This document shows positions 37,075 through 45,874 of a stretch of DNA of 64,000 nucleotides, one piece after another (the stretch's first letter is position 1; every line of letters begins with the position of its first letter). The translations under genes and the position numbers were made by a program. This stretch comes from Oceanihabitans gracilariae (lineage in GTDB: Bacteria; Bacteroidota; Bacteroidia; Flavobacteriales; Flavobacteriaceae): the NCBI RefSeq assembly GCF_042684485.1, contig NZ_JBHULM010000007.1, forward strand, positions 620,001 through 684,000. The letters run 5' to 3'. The notes beneath the pieces are model-generated. The model made no database searches and was not told where the DNA came from. It saw only the letters and a list, made by a program, of their open reading frames with translations.

Positions 37075-39447
37075 ATGGACAAGTCTACTTGTTTTCATTG
37101 TGGTGATCCTTGTGATTCTACAATTATAAAATACAACGAAAAAACATTTTGTTGTAATGGCTGTAAAACGGTTTATGAAATTTTTTCTGAAAATGATTTA
37201 ACTTGTTATTATGACTTGCAAGCAGCACCAGGAGCAGTTCCTAAAGAAATTCAAGGGAAATATGATTTTCTGGGGCAAGAAAACATTATTGAAAAACTAA
37301 CCGAATTTAATGATGGCAACACACAAATTGTCACGCTTTATATACCGCATATTCACTGTAGCTCCTGTATTTGGATTCTAGAAAACGGAAATAAATTAAA
37401 TCCAGGTATTACTGCTTCACAAGTAAATTTTGGTAAGAAAACGGTTCGTGTTACTTACAATACCGAAAAGACATCACTTAAAGAAGTGGTGTTACTTTTA
37501 AGTAGTATTGGTTATGAACCATATATTTCTTTAGACGATTTTAAAACAGGAAAAGAGCATATTAACAGAAGTCTTATTTATAAATTAGGTATTGCTGGTT
37601 TTGCTTTTGGTAATGTCATGTTTTTATCGTTTCCAGAATATTTTGAAGTTGGCGAATTTTGGCTAGAGCAATACAAACACCTGTTTAGATGGCTCATGTT
37701 TAGTTTTTCACTACCTGTAGTTTTTTATTCTGCTCAAGATTATTTTATTTCTGCATATAAAGGTTTACGTGCAAAAATTTTAAACATAGATGTGCCAATT
37801 GCACTCGGTATTACTGTTTTATTTGTAAGGAGTACTGCTGAAATTATTTTTGATTTAGGTTCCGGATTTTTTGATAGCTTAACGGGTTTGGTTTTCTTTT
37901 TATTACTCGGAAAATTTTTTCAACAAAAAACATATTCCTTCCTATCGTTTGAGCGTGATTATAAATCCTATTTTCCTATTGCTGTAACTAAAATTTCTTC
38001 GGAAGAAGGAGAAACTCCAATTCAAGTTTACGAAATAAAAAAAGGAGACCGATTACTAATAAGAAATGAAGAGTTAATTCCTGTTGACGGAATACTCATT
38101 AACGGAAAAGCAAGAATTGATTACAGTTTTGTTACAGGAGAATCAGAAACCGTTAGTAAAAAATCTGGAGATAAACTCTTTGCTGGAGGTAAACAAACTG
38201 CTGGAATTATGGAAATGGAAGCCATTAAATCTGTAGAACAAAGTTACCTCACACAATTATGGAGTAATGATGTGTTTAGTAAAAATAAAGAAGATGCATT
38301 TAAAACCTTAACCAATAAAATTAGTAAACAGTTTACCATTGCTGTGTTAAGCATTGCTGTTATAGCTACCACTTTTTGGCTATTTGTAGACACTTCTAAA
38401 GCCATGAATGTATTTACAGCCGTGTTAATAATTGCGTGTCCTTGTGCTATTGCACTCTCTGCTCCTTTTACCTTTGGTAATTTGCTTCGTATTTTTGGAA
38501 AACAAAAATTTTATGTAAAAAACGCTTCGGTTATTGAACAATTAGCAGCTATAAACACTATAATATTTGATAAAACAGGTACCATAACTTCCAACAAACA
38601 AAGTACAGCTACCTATGAAGGGGAAACACTTTCTAATTCTGAAGAGATATTACTAAAAAACACCCTTCGTGGTTCTAACCATCCATTAAGTAGAACGCTT
38701 TATAACATTCTTGAAGAAAACAATATTATAACACTAAATCATTTTGAAGAACATTTAGGTAAAGGTATTGAAGCATCACATAACAACGAAAACATTAAAA
38801 TTGGTTCTGCTAGTTTTGTTGGTTCTACAGAAACTTCGGTTTTAAACACTGCAGTGCATATTAGTACCAATAATACGTATAAAGGAAAGTATACTTTTTA
38901 TAATAGTTATAGAAAAGGACTAGCTAAACTTTTTAACAAGCTTAAAAAACATTACGATTTGGTAATCCTGTCTGGAGATAATGAAGGCGAATTAGATAAT
39001 TTAAAAAAATTACTGCCTACCAAAACAAAGTTGATTTTTAATCAAAAACCAAACGATAAATTAGAGTACATAAAATACCATCAAACCGAAGGAGCTAAAG
39101 TACTCATGATTGGTGATGGTTTAAATGATGCAGGAGCATTAGCACAAAGTAATGTTGGTATTGCTTTATCTGAAAACGTAAATGTATTCTCTCCTGCTTG
39201 TGATGCCATTTTAGATGCTTCAAAATTCAATCAACTTTACAATTATATCAAAGCATCAAAAAGTGCTATAAAAATTATAAAATGGAGTTTTGTTTTATCC
39301 TTTATATACAACATTATTGGGTTATATTTTGCAGTTACAGGGCAATTAGCTCCTGTTGTAGCTGCAATATTAATGCCTTTAAGTTCTATTAGCATTGTAG
39401 TATTTACAACCATTGCTACTAATATTTTAGGACGAAAATTAAAATAG
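37075..39447 (+). CDS. ccoI: Copper-transporting P-type ATPase for cbb3 oxidase assembly (CcoI/FixI-type)
   Basis: 790 residues. N-terminal cysteine cluster (CFHCGDPCDS and CCNGCKTVYEIF), then a heavy-metal-associated domain with HCSSCIWILE. About eight membrane helices follow, with the transport motif ACPCAIALSAP, the phosphorylation site DKTGTIT and the hinge GDGLNDAGAL. The cysteine-rich start and the CPC motif identify the CcoI/FixI group that exports copper to the periplasm for the CuB centre of cbb3 oxidase. Position just before ccoS-ccoNO supports this. An FNR-type box lies upstream. Confidence 0.92.
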   Translation: MDKSTCFHCGDPCDSTIIKYNEKTFCCNGCKTVYEIFSENDLTCYYDLQAAPGAVPKEIQGKYDFLGQENIIEKLTEFNDGNTQIVTLYIPHIHCSSCIWILENGNKLNPGITASQVNFGKKTVRVTYNTEKTSLKEVVLLLSSIGYEPYISLDDFKTGKEHINRSLIYKLGIAGFAFGNVMFLSFPEYFEVGEFWLEQYKHLFRWLMFSFSLPVVFYSAQDYFISAYKGLRAKILNIDVPIALGITVLFVRSTAEIIFDLGSGFFDSLTGLVFFLLLGKFFQQKTYSFLSFERDYKSYFPIAVTKISSEEGETPIQVYEIKKGDRLLIRNEELIPVDGILINGKARIDYSFVTGESETVSKKSGDKLFAGGKQTAGIMEMEAIKSVEQSYLTQLWSNDVFSKNKEDAFKTLTNKISKQFTIAVLSIAVIATTFWLFVDTSKAMNVFTAVLIIACPCAIALSAPFTFGNLLRIFGKQKFYVKNASVIEQLAAINTIIFDKTGTITSNKQSTATYEGETLSNSEEILLKNTLRGSNHPLSRTLYNILEENNIITLNHFEEHLGKGIEASHNNENIKIGSASFVGSTETSVLNTAVHISTNNTYKGKYTFYNSYRKGLAKLFNKLKKHYDLVILSGDNEGELDNLKKLLPTKTKLIFNQKPNDKLEYIKYHQTEGAKVLMIGDGLNDAGALAQSNVGIALSENVNVFSPACDAILDASKFNQLYNYIKASKSAIKIIKWSFVLSFIYNIIGLYFAVTGQLAPVVAAILMPLSSISIVVFTTIATNILGRKLK

Positions 39448-39507
39448 AAACAAGTAAACCGCTTTTTATTTTAATCTATATGCATGTAATAAATGATATT
39501 ATTTTTT

Positions 39508-39555
39508 AAACATGATAAAAATCATGTTTTAAAAAAGTGTTTTCCTGTAGTTTTG
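39508..39555 (+). promoter_or_regulatory. FNR-type box plus -7 element before ccoS
   Basis: A 22-bp palindrome (39508-39529: perfect 9-bp arms around a 4-base centre) contains TGATAAAAATCA (39513-39524, centre 39518.5). The -7-like TAGTTTTG ends at 39555, 36.5 bases later; ccoS starts 20 bases further on. Confidence 0.75.
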
Positions 39556-39575
39556 AACCATAACTTCTAATAGGT

Positions 39576-39764
39576 ATGAGCGTTATATATATATTACTAA
39601 CTATCAGTATTTTAGTTGCAATTCTTTTTTTTGCAGCTTTTATTTATGCTTTAAAAAGAGGACAATTTGATGACAACTATACACCATCGGTTAGAATGCT
39701 TTTTGAAGACGAACTTGTTAAAGATCAAACTAAATCAACTATAAAAACTAAAAAGACGAATTAA
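39576..39764 (+). CDS. ccoS: Cbb3 oxidase maturation protein CcoS
   Basis: 62 residues with one N-terminal membrane helix (about 3-25) and a short polar tail (LKRGQFDD), the usual CcoS form. CcoS is needed for cofactor insertion into cbb3 oxidase. It is 5 bases from ccoNO and is the first gene of the oxidase operon. Confidence 0.85.
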   Translation: MSVIYILLTISILVAILFFAAFIYALKRGQFDDNYTPSVRMLFEDELVKDQTKSTIKTKKTN

Positions 39765-39769
39765 TTATT

Positions 39770-41953
39770 ATGGAAGTACAACAATTTTATTACGATAACA
39801 AAATCGTTAAAAATTTCCTTTACGCTACCATTTTTTGGGGAGTTGTAGGAATGGCTGTTGGCTTAATGCTGGCATATTTTTTCATTTTCCCAAATTACAC
39901 CGAAGGTATTTCTTGGCTAAGTTTTGGTCGTTTAAGACCATTACATACCAATGCTGTAATTTTTGCCTTTGTTGGTAATGCTATTTTTGCTGGTGTGTAT
40001 TACTCTACACAACGTTTACTTAAAGCAAGAATGTACAGTGACCTATTAAGTAAAATCAACTTCTGGGGTTGGCAAGCCATAATTGTTGGTGCTGCCATTA
40101 CATTACCTTTAGGGTATACAACAACAAAAGAATATGCCGAATTAGAATGGCCTTTTGATATTGCTATTGCTGTTATTTGGGTGGCTTTTGGTATTAACCT
40201 TATTGGTACCATGCTTAAAAGAAGACAACGTCATTTATATGTAGCAATTTGGTTTTATATAGCAACATTTGTAACCGTTGCTGTACTTCATATCTTTAAT
40301 AATTTAGAGCTACCTATTAGTGCAATGAAAAGTTATTCTGTATATGCAGGAGTTCAAGATGCTTTAGTACAATGGTGGTATGGTCATAACGCAGTGGCAT
40401 TCTTTTTAACAACGCCATTTTTAGGTTTAATGTACTATTTTGTTCCTAAAGCTGCTAACAGACCTGTATACTCTTATAGATTATCTATAGTTCACTTTTG
40501 GTCTTTAATCTTTATATACATTTGGGCAGGACCTCACCACTTATTATACACTGCTTTACCAGAATGGGCACAAAGTTTAGGTACTGCTTTTTCTATAATG
40601 TTATTAATGCCTTCTTGGGGAGGAATGATAAACGGACTTTTAACACTTCGTGGTGCTTGGGATAAAGTGCGTACAGATCCTGTTTTAAAATTTATGGTTG
40701 TAGCAATTACTGGTTATGGTATGGCTACTTTTGAAGGCCCAATGCTTTCGCTTAAAAATGTAAACGCAATTGGTCACTTTACCGATTGGATTATTGCACA
40801 CGTACACGTTGGTGCTTTAGCATGGAATGGGTTCTTAACCTTTGGTATGATTTATTACCTAGTTCCTAAATTATTTAAAACTAAATTATTCTCTACTGGT
40901 TTAGCTAATCTACATTTCTGGGTTGGTACATTAGGTATCATAATGTATACCTTACCAATGTATGTTGCTGGATTTACACAAGCTAGTATGTGGAAACAAT
41001 TTAATCCTGATGGTACATTAGTATATGGTAACTTCTTAGAAACCGTTACCGAAATTATGCCTATGTATTGGATGCGTGCTATTGGTGGTACACTATATAT
41101 AGCAGGTATGTTTATTCTAGTTTACAACGTAATTGTTACTATTAAAAATGGTAGTAAAGTTACAGATGAATTAGCCGAAGCTCCTGCATTACAACATGTA
41201 TCTAAAAGACGTGTTGCTGGTGAAGGATGGCACACTTGGTTAGAACGTAAACCTATTAAATTAACTATTGGTGCAACCATTGCTATTTTAATTGGTGGTA
41301 TTGTACAAATAGTACCAACCATTATGGTTAAATCTAATATACCAACTATTGCTAGTGTAAAACCATATACTCCTTTAGAATTAGAAGGACGTGATATTTA
41401 CATTCGTGAAGGTTGTGTTAGTTGTCACTCACAAATGGTAAGACCGTTTAGAAGTGAGGTAGAACGTTACGGAGAATATTCAAAAGCAGGAGAATTTGTA
41501 TATGACCATCCTTTCTTGTGGGGAAGTAAACGTACAGGACCAGATTTACATCGTATAGGAGGAAAATACTCTGATAACTGGCACCTAAACCATATGTATG
41601 ATCCGCAAAGTACTTCTTCTGGTTCTATCATGCCATCTTATAAATGGATTGTTAAAGATGAATTAGATAAATCTATGACAGAAGCTAAAATGAAAGCCAT
41701 GGTACAATTAGGAGTTCCTTATACCGAAGAAGAAATAGCAAATGCACAACAAGCTATGCTAGAACAAGGTACTAAAATTGAAAAAAACCTATATGCAGAT
41801 CCTGATTTTGCGCAAACCTATGAAGCGGATAAAGCTGCTGGAGGACCAGAATTTGTTGAAATGCGTAATCGTGAAATAGTTGCACTTATTGCTTACTTAC
41901 AACGCTTAGGTACTGATATTAAAGTAAAAGATATAGAAACAGCTCAAAACTAG
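39770..41953 (+). CDS. ccoNO: Cbb3-type cytochrome c oxidase, fused subunits I and II (CcoN-CcoO)
   Basis: 727 residues. The CcoN part (about 1-480) spans 12 helices with the low-spin heme ligand His59 (RPLHTNAVIF), CuB ligands His206 (WWYGHNAVAF) and His256-His257 (WAGPHHLLYT), and His344/His346 (IAHVHVGAL). A further helix at about 498-518 starts the CcoO part, which has one heme c site CVSCH (Cys549, Cys552, His553). It reduces O2 to water with high affinity and pumps protons. The N-O fusion is known from Bacteroidota. The oxidase operon is headed by an FNR-type promoter. Confidence 0.95.
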   Translation: MEVQQFYYDNKIVKNFLYATIFWGVVGMAVGLMLAYFFIFPNYTEGISWLSFGRLRPLHTNAVIFAFVGNAIFAGVYYSTQRLLKARMYSDLLSKINFWGWQAIIVGAAITLPLGYTTTKEYAELEWPFDIAIAVIWVAFGINLIGTMLKRRQRHLYVAIWFYIATFVTVAVLHIFNNLELPISAMKSYSVYAGVQDALVQWWYGHNAVAFFLTTPFLGLMYYFVPKAANRPVYSYRLSIVHFWSLIFIYIWAGPHHLLYTALPEWAQSLGTAFSIMLLMPSWGGMINGLLTLRGAWDKVRTDPVLKFMVVAITGYGMATFEGPMLSLKNVNAIGHFTDWIIAHVHVGALAWNGFLTFGMIYYLVPKLFKTKLFSTGLANLHFWVGTLGIIMYTLPMYVAGFTQASMWKQFNPDGTLVYGNFLETVTEIMPMYWMRAIGGTLYIAGMFILVYNVIVTIKNGSKVTDELAEAPALQHVSKRRVAGEGWHTWLERKPIKLTIGATIAILIGGIVQIVPTIMVKSNIPTIASVKPYTPLELEGRDIYIREGCVSCHSQMVRPFRSEVERYGEYSKAGEFVYDHPFLWGSKRTGPDLHRIGGKYSDNWHLNHMYDPQSTSSGSIMPSYKWIVKDELDKSMTEAKMKAMVQLGVPYTEEEIANAQQAMLEQGTKIEKNLYADPDFAQTYEADKAAGGPEFVEMRNREIVALIAYLQRLGTDIKVKDIETAQN

Positions 41954-41957
41954 AATT

Positions 41958-42149
41958 ATGTTAAAATTTGTAAAAAATTATATGGACAGTATTTCTGGAA
42001 TTGAAGTATATCCAATCATATCCTTATTAATTTTCTTTGGCTTTTTTGTAGTTCTTTTTTTGTGGGTTTTTACAGCAAAAAAAGAGTACATACAAACAGT
42101 AAGTAACATTCCATTAGAAAACGACAACCAAAACCAAACAGAAAAATGA
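41958..42149 (+). CDS. ccoQ: Cbb3 oxidase small subunit CcoQ-like
   Basis: 63 residues with one membrane helix (about 18-38: YPIISLLIFFGFFVVLFLW) and a polar C-terminus. It lies between ccoNO and ccoP and overlaps the ccoP start by four bases. Function by position and form; sequence alone is too short for more. Confidence 0.75.
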   Translation: MLKFVKNYMDSISGIEVYPIISLLIFFGFFVVLFLWVFTAKKEYIQTVSNIPLENDNQNQTEK

Positions 42150-43036
42150 AAAATTTTATACCATCTTGGATAAGAGTACCTGTTATATTCTTTATCATAT
42201 TCGGCCTAGTAGAGTATTTTGTAGACTCTGCTGGTAGTAAACCTGCATTTATTGAGCAACCTATAATTATGCTATTCTTATTATTAGTATTAGTTATACT
42301 TATAGCTACAGAAGCTATTGTTGGCTCTATGGACAACATACTTTATCAAAGTTTAGACGAAGAAGCTAAAGCTAGATATGAAGCTTCTAGTAAAGCAAAA
42401 AAACCTAAATTTATTATCTGGTTAGAAGAAACCTATATTAAATTATTAGGAGCTAAACCTATACAAGAAGAACACGAAATCATTTTAGACCATAATTATG
42501 ATGGTATTAAAGAACTAGATAACAACTTACCACCATGGTGGGTATATAGTTTTTATATCTCTATCGTTTTTGCAGCTATTTACTTACTTAAATTTCATGT
42601 ATTCAATGGTGAAAACCAATACCAAGAATTAGAACAAGAATATGCTCAAGCTAAAATTGATTTAGAAGAATACAAAAAAACAGCTAAAGATTTAGTAGAT
42701 TTTAATACTGTTGAAGTTTTAACAGATGCTGCAGATTTAGCAAACGGAAAGAAAATTTTTGAAACCAACTGTGTCGCTTGTCATAAAGCAGATGGTGGTG
42801 GTGGAATTGGACCTAACCTAACCGATAACCACTGGATTTTAGGTGGTGGAATTAAAAATGTTTTTAGAACCATTACAGAAGGTGGTCGTAACGGAAAAGG
42901 AATGATTGCCTGGAAACAAAGTTTAAAACCATCAGAAATTAATCAAGTAGCTAGTTACGTATTACAATTTCAAGGTACAACTCCTGCAGAACCAAAAGCA
43001 GCAGAAGGTGATATTTGGGAAGAAACTCAAGAATAA
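42146..43036 (+). CDS. ccoP: Cbb3 oxidase subunit III (CcoP), single heme c
   Basis: 296 residues. Three N-terminal hydrophobic helices (about 5-27, 33-55, 130-150, the last beginning PPWWVYSFYISIVF) are followed by a periplasmic cytochrome c domain with one CVACH site (Cys209, Cys212, His213) and an axial methionine candidate in GKGMIAW. Proteobacterial CcoP has two heme sites; only one is found here. It receives electrons from soluble cytochromes and passes them to CcoO. Overlap with ccoQ indicates coupling. Confidence 0.92.
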   Translation: MKNFIPSWIRVPVIFFIIFGLVEYFVDSAGSKPAFIEQPIIMLFLLLVLVILIATEAIVGSMDNILYQSLDEEAKARYEASSKAKKPKFIIWLEETYIKLLGAKPIQEEHEIILDHNYDGIKELDNNLPPWWVYSFYISIVFAAIYLLKFHVFNGENQYQELEQEYAQAKIDLEEYKKTAKDLVDFNTVEVLTDAADLANGKKIFETNCVACHKADGGGGIGPNLTDNHWILGGGIKNVFRTITEGGRNGKGMIAWKQSLKPSEINQVASYVLQFQGTTPAEPKAAEGDIWEETQE

Positions 43037-43056
43037 GAACCTAAAGAATAAATATT

Positions 43057-44481
43057 TTGGAAACTCCAGAAAACGAATCATTTAGAGACAGTATTGGAAC
43101 CATAAATGAAGAAGGAAAACGAGCTTGGGTATACCCCAAAAAACCAAGCGGTAAATTCTATGAAAAGCGTAAAATAGTAAGTTATATCTTATTAGCTTTT
43201 CTTATCGCTGCTCCTTTCATTAAAATTAATGGCAACCAGTTTTTAATGTTTAATATATTAGAACGTCGTTTTAATATTTTCGGATTTCCTTTTTGGCCGC
43301 AAGACTTTCACCTCTTTGTAATTTCTATGATTATTGGTGTCATTTTTGTCGCTTTATTTACTGTTGGGTTTGGACGTATTTTTTGCGGTTGGATTTGCCC
43401 ACAAACCATATTCTTAGAAATGGTTTTTCGTAGAATTGAATATTGGATTGATGGAGACAGAAACAAACAGCGTAAATTAGACAAACAAAAATGGGATGCC
43501 GAAAAAATTAAAAAACGACTTTTAAAATGGTTTCTATTTTTAGTCATTTCTTTTGTAATAGCTAATGTGTTTTTAGCCTATTTAATAGGAAGTGATAAAC
43601 TTTTAAACTATATCACAGATGGTCCTTTTGAACATTTAGGAACCCTATTTCCTTTATTAATATTTACTGCTGTTTTCTACTTTGTTTTTGCTTGGTTTAG
43701 AGAACAAGTATGTATCATTGCTTGTCCTTATGGTAGATTACAAGGTGTACTTTTAGATAATAAATCTATTATTGTTGCCTATGATCATGTAAGAGGTGAA
43801 GGTGAAAATGGAAGAAAAAAATTCAGAAAAAATGAAGATAGAGAAGCTTTAGGTCATGGTGATTGTATAGATTGCTTACAATGTGTACATGTTTGTCCTA
43901 CAGGAATTGATATTAGAAACGGTACGCAATTAGAATGTGTAAACTGTACTGCTTGTATTGATGAGTGCGATCATATTATGGAAAGTATTAATCTTCCAAC
44001 AGGATTAATTCGTTATGCTAGTGAAAATGAAATAGAAAAAGGCGAAAAATTTAAACTCACCGCAAGAATGAAAGGCTACATAGCTGTTCTTGTTATACTT
44101 GTTGGTGTTTTAAGTGGTATGCTACTTTTAAGAAATGATGTAGAAGCAAGAGTATTAAGACTACCAGGACAATTATATGAACACAAAGGGGAAACCATAA
44201 TAAGTAACGTTTTCACCTATAAGTTAGTGAATAAAACAACTCAAGAAATTGAAAACATTAACTTTAAACTTAGAAAATATAACGGAGAAATAAAACTAGT
44301 TTCCACCACAGATAATTTTATAGTTCCTGCTCAAGGTATTGCAGAAGGAACCTTATTTATTGAAATAGATAAAAGCCAACTAAAAGGAGACAAAAACAAG
44401 CTCATGATAGATGTGTATAGTGGTGATAAACTAATTGATAATACAAGTGTAAACTTTCTAGGACCTAGAAGTTATAACTAA
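43057..44481 (+). CDS. ccoG: Cytochrome oxidase accessory protein CcoG (RdxA/FixG type)
   Basis: 474 residues with start codon TTG; the first residues (ETPENESFRDSIGTI) fit the flavobacterial family start and no nearer ATG exists. About five membrane helices with a polyferredoxin core: CGWICPQT, IIACPYGRL, then two 4Fe-4S motifs CIDCLQCVHVCP and CVNCTACIDEC. The C-terminus is a periplasmic Ig-like domain. CcoG reduces Cu(II) to Cu(I) for cbb3 assembly. It lies 20 bases downstream of ccoP. Confidence 0.92.
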   Translation: METPENESFRDSIGTINEEGKRAWVYPKKPSGKFYEKRKIVSYILLAFLIAAPFIKINGNQFLMFNILERRFNIFGFPFWPQDFHLFVISMIIGVIFVALFTVGFGRIFCGWICPQTIFLEMVFRRIEYWIDGDRNKQRKLDKQKWDAEKIKKRLLKWFLFLVISFVIANVFLAYLIGSDKLLNYITDGPFEHLGTLFPLLIFTAVFYFVFAWFREQVCIIACPYGRLQGVLLDNKSIIVAYDHVRGEGENGRKKFRKNEDREALGHGDCIDCLQCVHVCPTGIDIRNGTQLECVNCTACIDECDHIMESINLPTGLIRYASENEIEKGEKFKLTARMKGYIAVLVILVGVLSGMLLLRNDVEARVLRLPGQLYEHKGETIISNVFTYKLVNKTTQEIENINFKLRKYNGEIKLVSTTDNFIVPAQGIAEGTLFIEIDKSQLKGDKNKLMIDVYSGDKLIDNTSVNFLGPRSYN

Positions 44482-44525
44482 ACAACCTAAATTGTAAAGT
44501 TAAAAACCCTTGTAATATTTAAATC

Positions 44526-44539
44526 TCTTGCATGCAAGA
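44526..44539. promoter_or_regulatory. Perfect 14-bp palindrome upstream of fixH
   Basis: TCTTGCATGCAAGA, 47 bases before the fixH ATG, with no T-run after it, so not a terminator. A CACTTTTG (44565-44572) downstream could be a -7 element. It is not of the TGA-N6-TCA type, so another regulator may be involved. Confidence 0.4.
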
Positions 44540-44585
44540 AGAATACTAATTAAAAAGAGAGCACCACTTTTGTGGAAGAAAAAAG

Positions 44586-45032
44586 ATGAAAATAAATTGG
44601 GGAACAGGAATCGTTATTGCATTTATCGTTTTTATTAGCTTTATCATGTACTTTATTATTACCATGATGACTAATAATAAATATGACCATGATTTAGTAG
44701 TTGAAGATTATTACAAACAAGAGCTACAATTTCAAAAAGACATAGATAAAGAAACCAATGCTAAAACCTTAACAGAAAACATAACGTACAAAAAAACGGA
44801 AGAAGGTTTAGTAATTATATTTCCTGAAAACCTTTTAATTAATAACATATCTGGAAAAGTGTTCCTATATAGACCATCTAATAAACAATTTGATTTTGAA
44901 ATGCCTATTTCTCTATCAAACCATAATTTGCTCATACCTGACAAACGTTTGTTAGATGGTCGCTGGAACATTAATGTGGATTGGCAATATAACGGAAAAA
45001 ACTATCTCTACAAAAAGGAAATCACCTATTAA
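44586..45032 (+). CDS. ccoH: FixH/CcoH-type cbb3 assembly protein
   Basis: 148 residues: one N-terminal membrane helix (about 7-29: GIVIAFIVFISFIMYFIITMM) and a periplasmic beta-rich domain containing EDYYKQELQFQKDID, typical of FixH. FixH/CcoH stabilises the assembling oxidase and works with the copper ATPase. Its position between ccoG and the SafE-like gene fits the common cco order G-H-S/I. Confidence 0.85.
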   Translation: MKINWGTGIVIAFIVFISFIMYFIITMMTNNKYDHDLVVEDYYKQELQFQKDIDKETNAKTLTENITYKKTEEGLVIIFPENLLINNISGKVFLYRPSNKQFDFEMPISLSNHNLLIPDKRLLDGRWNINVDWQYNGKNYLYKKEITY

Positions 45033-45043
45033 ATAGCACGATT

Positions 45044-45071
45044 ACCTCTAACCAACCGTAGAGGTCTTTTT
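45044..45071 (+). terminator. Weak terminator between fixH and SafE-like gene
   Basis: 7-bp stem (45044-45050 with 45059-45065), 8-base loop, followed by CTTTTTAAT. May be leaky. Confidence 0.5.
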
Positions 45072-45122
45072 AATACATGGTCTTAACAATTCTAGACCAC
45101 ATAAAATTTAAACAGCTACTAC

Positions 45123-45824
45123 ATGCTTTGGTCTGCACTCATATTTGGATTACTAGGAAGCTTTCACTGCGTTGGTATGTGTGGTCCTATTGCATTTATG
45201 TTACCTGTAGACAGGAGTAACTCTATTAAAAAAGTCATCCAGATATTTACCTACCATCTTGGCAGATTATTAGCCTATTCTCTTATTGGTTTGTTTTTTG
45301 GATTAGTTGGTAAAAGCCTATACATCTTTGGCTTACAACAACAACTTTCTATACTAATTGGTGTTTTAATGATTGTAGTAGTTTTAATTCCTGTAAAAAT
45401 CTTTAACAAATACAATTTTTCAAAACCACTTTACAAAATTATTTCTAGAGTAAAATCTTCCTTAGGTAAGGCTTTAAAAAAGAAAACTGCAGATACCTTT
45501 TTAACCATTGGTTTTTTAAATGGCTTTTTACCTTGTGGCTTGGTATATATGGCTGTTTTTGCATCATTAGCAATGCAAAATGCATGGCAATCTAGTTTGT
45601 ATATGGTCTTATTTGGTTTAGGTACCATACCATTAATGACGTCTGCTATTTACCTAGGTAAATTTTTAAATTCTAAAATGAAGCAACGTATTCAAAAAGT
45701 GATTCCTATTTTTGTAGTCATTATAGGATTATTGTTTATACTTCGTGGATTAGGTTTAGGTATTCCTTACCTCTCTCCTGCTCCAATTATTGAAACAGCA
45801 TCTAGTGCTATTGAGTGTCACTAA
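45123..45824 (+). CDS. TauE/SafE-like (DsbD-like) cytochrome biogenesis membrane protein
   Basis: 233 residues with about six membrane helices. The N-terminal helix holds GSFHCVGMCGPIAF and the mid-protein NGFLPCGLVYMAVF; these two Cys/Pro motifs are hallmarks of the group that Pfam places near DsbD/TauE and which often stands beside cco genes. It may transport copper or reducing equivalents for cbb3 assembly. Annotation as sulfite exporter is a family name only. The start is an ATG right after a T-rich gap. Confidence 0.8.
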   Translation: MLWSALIFGLLGSFHCVGMCGPIAFMLPVDRSNSIKKVIQIFTYHLGRLLAYSLIGLFFGLVGKSLYIFGLQQQLSILIGVLMIVVVLIPVKIFNKYNFSKPLYKIISRVKSSLGKALKKKTADTFLTIGFLNGFLPCGLVYMAVFASLAMQNAWQSSLYMVLFGLGTIPLMTSAIYLGKFLNSKMKQRIQKVIPIFVVIIGLLFILRGLGLGIPYLSPAPIIETASSAIECH

Positions 45825-45874
45825 ATACTGTAGCTTTTTTTAAATAATACTTCCTATAGCTATTAAAAATAAAA

